Of a stretch of 6,002 nucleotides of DNA, positions 1-6,002 are shown one piece after another (position 1 is the stretch's first letter; each line of letters starts with the position of its first letter). The notes beneath the pieces were generated by a model. It saw only the letters and a program-made list of their open reading frames with translations. It was not told the DNA's origin and searched no databases. Source of the stretch: an uncultured Blautia sp. Lineage in GTDB: Bacteria > Bacillota > Clostridia > Lachnospirales > Lachnospiraceae. Both the position numbers and the translations under genes were made by a program. The stretch is from assembly GCA_900551465.1 (NCBI GenBank), contig URWL01000141.1, positions 1 to 6,002 of the forward strand, written 5' to 3'.

Positions 1-405
<405 letters not shown>

Positions 406-412
406 AAAGGGG
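406..412 (+). promoter_or_regulatory. Ribosome binding site of rpoC
   Basis: AAAGGGG lies directly after the rpoB stop, and 9 nt separate it from the ATG at 422. It decides the rpoC start. The same frame stays open back to an ATG at 332, but that codon lies inside the rpoB tail and the extra 30 residues do not resemble any RpoC N-terminus. The short gap would allow ribosomes finishing rpoB to reinitiate on rpoC (inference). Confidence 0.8.
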
Positions 413-421
413 AAAGAATAC

Positions 422-3400
422 ATGGCAGAAACAACCAATACCAATGCAACATATCAGCCAATGACTTTCGATGCCATTAAGATCGGACTGGCGTCCCCTG
501 AGAAGATCAGAGAGTGGTCCAGAGGTGAGGTCACAAAGCCTGAGACTATTAACTATCGTACTCTGAAACCAGAGAAGGACGGACTTTTCTGTGAAAGAAT
601 CTTCGGGCCGAGCAAGGACTGGGAGTGCCACTGCGGTAAGTATAAGAAAATTCGTTATAAAGGTGTTGTTTGTGACCGATGCGGTGTTGAAGTTACCAAA
701 GCATCTGTCAGAAGAGAGCGTATGGGTCATATCGAGCTTGCAGCTCCGGTTTCTCATATCTGGTATTTTAAGGGTATCCCGTCCAGAATGGGTCTTATCC
801 TTGATCTCTCTCCGAGAACATTGGAAAAGGTTTTATATTTTGCAAACTATATCGTACTGGATCCGGCTGATTCCGGACTCCAGTACAAACAGGTCCTGAC
901 TGAGAAGGAATACCAGGATGCCCGTGAATCTTACGGAAACGGTTTCCGTGTAGGTATGGGTGCAGAATCCATTATGGAACTTCTTAAGGATATTAATCTG
1001 GAAAAAGATGCGGAAGAGCTGAAAAAAGAGCTTGTAGATGCAACTGGCCAGAAGCGTGCAAGAATCATTAAACGTCTGGAAGTTGTGGAATCCTTCCGTG
1101 AATCCGGAAACCGTCCGGAGTGGATGATCATGACTGCGATCCCGGTAATCCCGCCGGATCTTCGTCCTATGGTACAGCTGGACGGCGGACGTTTTGCAAC
1201 ATCTGACCTGAATGATCTGTACAGAAGGATCATCAACAGAAACAATCGTCTGAAAAGACTGCTGGAGCTTGGTGCTCCGGATATTATTGTCCGCAATGAA
1301 AAACGTATGCTTCAGGAAGCGGTAGACGCTTTGATCGACAATGGACGTCGTGGCCGCCCTGTTACCGGACCGGGAAACAGAGCACTGAAATCCCTTTCTG
1401 ATATGCTGAAAGGTAAATCCGGACGTTTTCGTCAGAACCTTCTTGGTAAACGAGTTGACTATTCCGGACGTTCTGTTATCGTCGTTGGACCGGAGCTGAA
1501 AATTTATCAGTGCGGTCTTCCGAAAGAGATGGCTATCGAGCTGTTCAAGCCTTTCGTTATGAAAGAACTTGTTGCAAACGGTACCTCTCACAATATTAAA
1601 AACGCCAAGAAGATGGTAGAGAAGCTTGAGCCGGCAGTATGGGATGTCCTCGAGGATGTCATTAAGGAGCATCCGGTTATGCTGAACCGTGCACCTACAC
1701 TGCATCGTCTGGGTATCCAGGCGTTTGAGCCGATCCTTGTAGAGGGTAAGGCGATTAAGCTTCATCCGCTTGTTTGTACAGCGTTTAACGCTGACTTTGA
1801 CGGTGACCAGATGGCGGTACATCTTCCGCTTTCTGTTGAGGCACAGGCAGAATGCCGTTTCCTCCTTCTGTCACCAAACAACCTTCTGAAACCGTCAGAC
1901 GGTGGTCCGGTAGCTGTTCCTTCACAGGATATGGTGCTTGGTATTTACTATCTGACACAGGAAAGACCGGGATATCCGGGAGAAGGCAAGTTCTTCAAGA
2001 GCGTAAACGAAGCAATTCTGGCTTATGAAAATAAAGTTATTACACTTCAGTCCAAGATCAAGGTGCGCTGCACCAAGACAATGCCGGATGGAACTGTTCT
2101 TACTGGAAATGTAGAGTCTACACTGGGACGTTTCCTGTTTAATGAAATCCTTCCGCAGGATCTGGGATTTGTAGACAGAAGTGTTCCGGGAAATGAACTT
2201 TTACTTGAAGTAGATTTCCTGGTAGGCAAGAAACAGCTGAAACAGATTCTGGAAAAAGTCATTAACACTCATGGAGCGACCAAGACTGCTGAGGTTCTGG
2301 ATGCGATCAAAGCTACCGGATATAAATATTCCACACGCGCTGCCATGACAGTATCCATTTCTGATATGACTGTGCCGCCTCAGAAACCGGAGATGATCCA
2401 GAATGCACAGAATATCGTAGATAAGATCACAAAGAACTACAAACGTGGTTTTATTACAGAGGAAGAGCGTTATAAAGAGGTTGTAGAAACATGGAAAAAG
2501 ACTGACGACGAGCTTACAAGAGCTCTGCTGGATGGTCTTGATAAATATAACAACATCTTTATGATGGCTGACTCCGGAGCCCGTGGTTCTGATAAACAGA
2601 TCAAACAGCTGGCAGGTATGCGAGGCCTGATGGCAGATACAACCGGTCATACCATCGAGCTTCCTATTAAGTCAAACTTCCGTGAAGGTCTTGACGTACT
2701 GGAGTACTTCATGTCCGCCCATGGAGCTCGTAAAGGTCTTTCCGATACAGCTCTTCGTACAGCTGACTCCGGTTACCTGACAAGACGAATGGTTGACGTC
2801 TCTCAGGAACTGATCGTTCGTGAGACAGACTGCTGTGAAACAAGAGATGAGATTTCCGGTATGTATGTCAAAGGATTCATGGACGGCAAAGAAGAGATCG
2901 AGAACCTTCAGGAACGTATCACAGGAAGATTCTCCTGTGAGACAATCAAGAATAAAGATGGTGAAGTGCTTGTAAAAGCAAATCATATGATCACTCCGAA
3001 ACGTGCTGCCCGTATTATGTCTGAGGGCGTGAACGCAGAGGGCGGTCCTATCGACCAGGTTAAAATCCGTACCATCCTTACCTGTAAGTGTAAGGTGGGT
3101 GTCTGTGCGAAGTGTTACGGCGCCAATATGGCTACCGGTGAGCCGGTACAGGTCGGCGAGTCTGTAGGTATTATTGCAGCTCAGTCTATCGGTGAGCCTG
3201 GTACACAGCTTACTATGCGTACCTTCCATACCGGTGGTGTTGCCGGCGGCGATATCACACAGGGTCTTCCTCGTGTGGAGGAGCTTTTTGAGGCACGTAA
3301 ACCGAAGGGTCTTGCTATCATCACGGAAATTCCTGGTATTGCAGTGATCAATGACACTAAGAAGAAACGTGAGATCATTGTAACAGATCAGGAAACAGGA

Positions 3401-4126
3401 GATTCCAAAACTTATCTGATTCCATACGGATCACGTATTAAGATTATGGACGGACAGCTTCTTGAGGCAGGTGATGAGCTTACAGAAGGTAGTGTGAATC
3501 CACATGATATCCTGAGAATTAAAGGTGTTCGTGCCGTTCAGGATTATATGCTTCGTGAAGTTCAGCGTGTATATCGTCTTCAGGGTGTTGAGATCAGCGA
3601 TAAGCATATCGAGGTTCTGGTTCGTCAGATGCTGAAGAAGATCCGTATCGAGGATAATGGAGACACCGAATTCCTTCCAGGCACACTGGTTGACGTTCTT
3701 GATTTTGAGGAAGTCAATGAGCAGCTGGAAAAAGAAGGAAAGACTCCGGCAGAAGGAAAACAGGTAATGCTTGGTATCACTAAGGCATCTCTTGCTACAG
3801 AATCCTTCCTGTCAGCAGCATCCTTCCAGGAGACAACTAAAGTTCTGACAGAGGCTGCTATTAAGGGTAAGGTTGACCATCTTGTAGGTCTGAAAGAAAA
3901 TGTTATTATCGGTAAGCTGATTCCGGCAGGTACTGGTTTGAAACGCTACAGTGCAATCAAGCTTGATACAGGAATGCCGGAAGAGGAAGAAGAGGTAGTA
4001 ACAGAAGAAATTATTGAAGAAACTACTGAGATGGAAGATACTCTCCACGAAGCAGACAATCTTGAAGAAATCGCTGATACAGAAGAAACAGTTGAAGCAG
4101 AAGATACAGTTTTTGACGAAGAATAA
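422..4126 (+). CDS. rpoC: RNA polymerase beta-prime subunit (complete)
   Basis: This is the catalytic beta-prime subunit of RNA polymerase, 1234 aa, which with beta forms the active-site cleft for RNA synthesis in the cytoplasm. Visible landmarks, numbered from the ATG at 422, are: an N-terminal zinc site at C69, C71, C84 and C87; [16 protein letters not shown] at 342-357; [16 protein letters not shown] at 422-437; the Mg-binding NADFDGDQM with D458, D460 and D462; a bridge helix around 760-795 ([19 protein letters not shown] within it); a second zinc site at C804, C888, C895 and C898; and the trigger-loop start TMRTFHTGG at 931-939, with M932, R933 and H936. No key residue is missing and no large lineage insertion is apparent. 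The protein is somewhat longer than the roughly 1200 aa of Bacillus because of an acidic tail at 1187-1234 (25 of 48 residues Asp or Glu). There are no ATA isoleucine codons, as expected of a highly expressed gene. It is co-transcribed with rpoB and closed by the terminator downstream. Confidence 0.99.
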   Translation: MAETTNTNATYQPMTFDAIKIGLASPEKIREWSRGEVTKPETINYRTLKPEKDGLFCERIFGPSKDWECHCGKYKKIRYKGVVCDRCGVEVTKASVRRERMGHIELAAPVSHIWYFKGIPSRMGLILDLSPRTLEKVLYFANYIVLDPADSGLQYKQVLTEKEYQDARESYGNGFRVGMGAESIMELLKDINLEKDAEELKKELVDATGQKRARIIKRLEVVESFRESGNRPEWMIMTAIPVIPPDLRPMVQLDGGRFATSDLNDLYRRIINRNNRLKRLLELGAPDIIVRNEKRMLQEAVDALIDNGRRGRPVTGPGNRALKSLSDMLKGKSGRFRQNLLGKRVDYSGRSVIVVGPELKIYQCGLPKEMAIELFKPFVMKELVANGTSHNIKNAKKMVEKLEPAVWDVLEDVIKEHPVMLNRAPTLHRLGIQAFEPILVEGKAIKLHPLVCTAFNADFDGDQMAVHLPLSVEAQAECRFLLLSPNNLLKPSDGGPVAVPSQDMVLGIYYLTQERPGYPGEGKFFKSVNEAILAYENKVITLQSKIKVRCTKTMPDGTVLTGNVESTLGRFLFNEILPQDLGFVDRSVPGNELLLEVDFLVGKKQLKQILEKVINTHGATKTAEVLDAIKATGYKYSTRAAMTVSISDMTVPPQKPEMIQNAQNIVDKITKNYKRGFITEEERYKEVVETWKKTDDELTRALLDGLDKYNNIFMMADSGARGSDKQIKQLAGMRGLMADTTGHTIELPIKSNFREGLDVLEYFMSAHGARKGLSDTALRTADSGYLTRRMVDVSQELIVRETDCCETRDEISGMYVKGFMDGKEEIENLQERITGRFSCETIKNKDGEVLVKANHMITPKRAARIMSEGVNAEGGPIDQVKIRTILTCKCKVGVCAKCYGANMATGEPVQVGESVGIIAAQSIGEPGTQLTMRTFHTGGVAGGDITQGLPRVEELFEARKPKGLAIITEIPGIAVINDTKKKREIIVTDQETGDSKTYLIPYGSRIKIMDGQLLEAGDELTEGSVNPHDILRIKGVRAVQDYMLREVQRVYRLQGVEISDKHIEVLVRQMLKKIRIEDNGDTEFLPGTLVDVLDFEEVNEQLEKEGKTPAEGKQVMLGITKASLATESFLSAASFQETTKVLTEAAIKGKVDHLVGLKENVIIGKLIPAGTGLKRYSAIKLDTGMPEEEEEVVTEEIIEETTEMEDTLHEADNLEEIADTEETVEAEDTVFDEE

Positions 4127-4166
4127 AGAAAGCTGTTTCTGCAGTATATAAAGAAATACAAAAGAA

Positions 4167-4200
4167 GTCCTTTGGGTGTAAATGCCCAAAGGGCTTTTTT
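4167..4200 (+). terminator. Intrinsic terminator of the rpoBC transcript
   Basis: A 10-bp stem (left arm GTCCTTTGGG at 4167-4176, right arm CCCAAAGGGC at 4185-4194, one T:G wobble) encloses the 8-nt loop TGTAAATG and is followed by six T residues at 4195-4200. This is a textbook Rho-independent terminator 40 nt after the rpoC stop. An A-rich run just before the stem could pair with the T tract and could make it partly active in the other direction, but no reverse-strand gene ends here. It separates the kinase gene from rpoBC transcription. Confidence 0.94.
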
Positions 4201-4211
4201 GATCTGCTTAT

Positions 4212-4240
4212 TTCTTAAGAATTTGTGAAAAATTCTGGAA
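4212..4240. repeat. Cluster of short AT-rich dyads upstream of the kinase promoter
   Basis: Three overlapping symmetrical elements are visible. TTCTTAAGAA at 4212-4221 is a perfect 10-bp palindrome. AGAATTT at 4218-4224 and AAATTCT at 4230-4236 are perfect 7-bp inverted arms around GTGAA. TTCTGGAA at 4233-4240 carries TTC and GAA half-sites. The cluster ends 15 nt before the -35 hexamer, a position suited to an activator site or an UP-like element. AT-rich DNA often makes such dyads by chance, so a regulatory role is only a possibility. Confidence 0.3.
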
Positions 4241-4255
4241 TAAAATCGAAAAATA

Positions 4256-4284
4256 CAGACAGAAAAACCACCTCATGTTATAAT
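4256..4284 (+). promoter_or_regulatory. Sigma-A type promoter with extended -10, driving the kinase gene
   Basis: The -10 box TATAAT at 4279-4284 is a perfect consensus, preceded by TG at 4276-4277 in the extended -10 arrangement (TGnTATAAT). Seventeen bases upstream of the -10, CAGACA at 4256-4261 matches four of the six bases of TTGACA. The sequence further upstream is A-rich. Transcription should start near A4291, giving a leader of about 23 nt, too short for a riboswitch or attenuator. Its place right after the rpoC terminator supports a separate transcription unit. Confidence 0.78.
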
Positions 4285-4299
4285 AGGGACACTAGTGAA

Positions 4300-4307
4300 G
4301 GGAGGGG
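4300..4307 (+). promoter_or_regulatory. Ribosome binding site of the kinase gene
   Basis: GGGAGGGG ends 6 nt before the ATG at 4314 and is a strong Shine-Dalgarno sequence. An in-frame TGA at 4296-4298 lies only 18 nt upstream of that ATG with no other start codon between, so the start is fixed. Confidence 0.85.
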
Positions 4308-4313
4308 AGCAGA

Positions 4314-6002
4314 ATGGAGAAACAATTGCCGGTTTCTGTATGGCCGGAGTGGAAGATTATTGAAAAGATCGGAGAAGGATCTTTTGGCAAAGTATACAAA
4401 GCCCAGAGAACAGATCAGGGAAAAACATTCTATTCTGCGATCAAGGTCATTACCATTCCCTCCAGTCAGGGAGAACTTAGCAGTGTTCGTTCGGAAAATC
4501 CGGATGAGCAGTCTGTGAAGGAGTATTTTCACAGTCTTGTAGAAGATTGTATCCAGGAAGTAAATACTATGGAATATTTCCGCGGCAATTCTCATGTGGT
4601 TTCTGTGGAAGACTACAAGGTTGTAGAATATCTGGATGACATAGGGTGGGATATTTATATAAGAATGGAATATCTTACCGGTTTTCTGGATTATTGTGCA
4701 GGCAAAGAACTAAGTGAAAAAGAAGTGATCCAGCTTGGCATTGATCTGTGCAAAGCTTTGGAATATTGTCAGAAACAGAACATTATCCACAGAGATATCA
4801 AACCGGAGAATATTTTTGTATCCCGTTTTGGAGAGTTCAAGCTGGGGGATTTTGGAATAGCAAGAGAGCTTGACCGCAATGCCAGCGGACTTTCTAAAAA
4901 AGGAACGTTTTCTTATATGGCGCCTGAGATGTATAAAGGTGAAAATTACGATCACAGAGTGGATATTTATTCATTGGGTATCGTGCTGTATAAATTGAGA
5001 AATCATAATCGTCTGCCGTTTATCAGTCTGGGTAAACAGCTGATCACATACCGGGATAAAGAAAGTGCACTGACGCGGAGAATGTCGGGAGAGGAACTGC
5101 CTGCTCCCGCAGAGGCTGGAGATGGGTTAAGTCAGATAATCTGTAAAGCCTGTGCATATAGAAGAGAAGACCGTTATCAGACAGCAGAAGAATTCCGGGA
5201 TGCTCTTGAAAGTTTGAAATATCAGAAGCCTCAGGACACTGCACGTAAAGAGGCATCAGAGAAAAAGAATGTCCAAAAAGTAAAGAAAGAGCCTGAAAAC
5301 AGAAGAAAACAGGTGGAAAATAACAGATATTCACAGGTTTTGGCAAATGAACCCCGAAAAGAACAGAAATCAGAGTCAGACCGAAAACCAGCAAAAAGAA
5401 TCAGCGGTTCTCCGGTTAAAAAAAGAAAAAAGAAATTCGATCCTCTGGTAGCGGCAGTGATTGTTATGACCATTGCAGTCTGTGTTGTGATAGGGGTCTG
5501 TGTATGGCTTGTAAGAGAAAGCGCAGAACTGAGAAGACTGAAGCAGTCGGTAACCGAAACCGTAGAATCAGCCGAAAATAAAAAACTGCAGGATACTTTG
5601 AAAAAGATTGCATCTCAGGCAACGGAAATCACAGAAAATTTGAATAATTATAACTGGATCGGATCTGAACAGGAAGGACGGATCAGCTATCTGAAAACAG
5701 AAGGAACAGAAACAGAATTAATGAAAGTTCTGATCTATCCTAAGCTTTCAGAGGACGGATATTATGAAGAATACTATTATTGGGAGGGAGAACTGTTCTT
5801 TGCCTATATATGGGCAGATCATCACTGCATTCCTGAACTGAAAGAGGGAGAACAGCAGGTAAATCTTTATTATTATGATGAGGGAGACTTGATACGCTGG
5901 ATAGATGAAAATAACGTATGTCATGATAATGAAACAAACAACCATGAGTATTTGCAGAGAGAAGAAAAATACCTGGATAATGCGGAAAAATTTGCTATGG
6001 AG
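4314..6002 (+). CDS. Transmembrane Hanks-type Ser/Thr protein kinase with a non-PASTA extracytoplasmic domain (3' partial)
   Basis: A eukaryotic-like protein kinase, expected to transfer phosphate from ATP to Ser/Thr of target proteins; 563 codons are seen and the frame is still open at the edge. The catalytic domain spans about 13-300: glycine loop GEGSFG (20-25), SAIK with K44, probable helix-C E82, hinge MEYL (118-121), HRDIKPEN with catalytic D161, K163 and N166, DFG (179-181), GTFSYMAPE (197-205), DIYSLG (217-222) and R287 of subdomain XI. All key residues are present, so it should be active. A basic linker (302-374, 26 Lys/Arg) ends in KKRKKK, followed by one membrane helix at about 378-400 that places the kinase inside. 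Residues 401-442 look like a charged helical stalk. From about 446 comes an outside domain rich in Tyr, Glu and Trp, containing C505 and C536; no PASTA repeat is visible. From memory, the kinase core resembles a widespread Clostridia subfamily without a standard name. Unlike rpoC, it uses eight ATA isoleucine codons, suggesting lower expression. Ligand and substrates are unknown. Confidence 0.96.
   Translation, partial: MEKQLPVSVWPEWKIIEKIGEGSFGKVYKAQRTDQGKTFYSAIKVITIPSSQGELSSVRSENPDEQSVKEYFHSLVEDCIQEVNTMEYFRGNSHVVSVEDYKVVEYLDDIGWDIYIRMEYLTGFLDYCAGKELSEKEVIQLGIDLCKALEYCQKQNIIHRDIKPENIFVSRFGEFKLGDFGIARELDRNASGLSKKGTFSYMAPEMYKGENYDHRVDIYSLGIVLYKLRNHNRLPFISLGKQLITYRDKESALTRRMSGEELPAPAEAGDGLSQIICKACAYRREDRYQTAEEFRDALESLKYQKPQDTARKEASEKKNVQKVKKEPENRRKQVENNRYSQVLANEPRKEQKSESDRKPAKRISGSPVKKRKKKFDPLVAAVIVMTIAVCVVIGVCVWLVRESAELRRLKQSVTETVESAENKKLQDTLKKIASQATEITENLNNYNWIGSEQEGRISYLKTEGTETELMKVLIYPKLSEDGYYEEYYYWEGELFFAYIWADHHCIPELKEGEQQVNLYYYDEGDLIRWIDENNVCHDNETNNHEYLQREEKYLDNAEKFAME

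Noticed and set aside
833..1822. Reverse-strand open frame of 329 codons antisense to rpoC
   Set aside because: It lies wholly across a conserved part of rpoC, its product is Cys/His/Arg-rich without any recognisable motif, and it has no own promoter context. It is a shadow of rpoC codon bias.
4127..4140. Small hairpin AGAAA-GCTG-TTTCT just after the rpoC stop
   Set aside because: The stem is only 5 bp, mostly A:T, and has no T tract after it. The nearby 10-bp hairpin with six T residues is the terminator.
4225..4518. Forward 97-codon frame beginning GTG at 4225
   Set aside because: It starts upstream of the promoter -10 and runs through the promoter, leader and kinase glycine-loop region in another frame. 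The kinase frame carries all the conserved motifs.
5626..6002. PASTA repeats in the kinase C-terminus
   Set aside because: The usual kinase partner of Bacillota cell-wall sensing has glycine/proline/valine-rich PASTA repeats; none of that pattern is seen in this Tyr/Glu-rich sequence.

Overview
The window looks like chromosomal DNA from a Clostridia-class Bacillota, most likely a gut Lachnospiraceae (Blautia, Ruminococcus or Dorea type). The reasons are the moderate G+C content, the AGA/CGT arginine codon preference, the strong purine-rich Shine-Dalgarno sequences, the RpoB and RpoC sequence style, and a kinase of a type I associate with Clostridia. The family assignment is inference from pattern, not a search.

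All genes read left to right. Positions 1-405 hold the last 134 codons of rpoB (RNA polymerase beta). After a 16-nt gap carrying a ribosome binding site comes complete rpoC (beta-prime, 422-4126, 1234 aa), with both zinc sites, the catalytic aspartate triad, the bridge helix and the trigger loop. Both polymerase subunits end in long, strongly acidic tails. A strong intrinsic terminator at 4167-4200 closes the rpoBC transcript.

A 187-nt intergenic region (4127-4313) then carries, in order, the terminator, a cluster of short AT-rich dyads, an extended -10 promoter and a strong ribosome binding site. This starts an independent gene at 4314, still open at the right edge (563 codons seen). It encodes a transmembrane Ser/Thr protein kinase: a cytosolic Hanks-type catalytic domain, a basic linker, one membrane helix, a predicted coiled stalk, and a Tyr/Glu-rich extracytoplasmic domain that is not PASTA.

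The polymerase half is ordinary core genome. The unusual part is the kinase: a putative surface-sensing signalling protein with its own promoter sits directly after rpoC, where many Bacillota have the rpsL-rpsG-fusA-tuf ribosomal cluster. Its extracytoplasmic ligand and its substrates cannot be read from the sequence. No RNA gene, mobile element, CRISPR array or integrated element was found.
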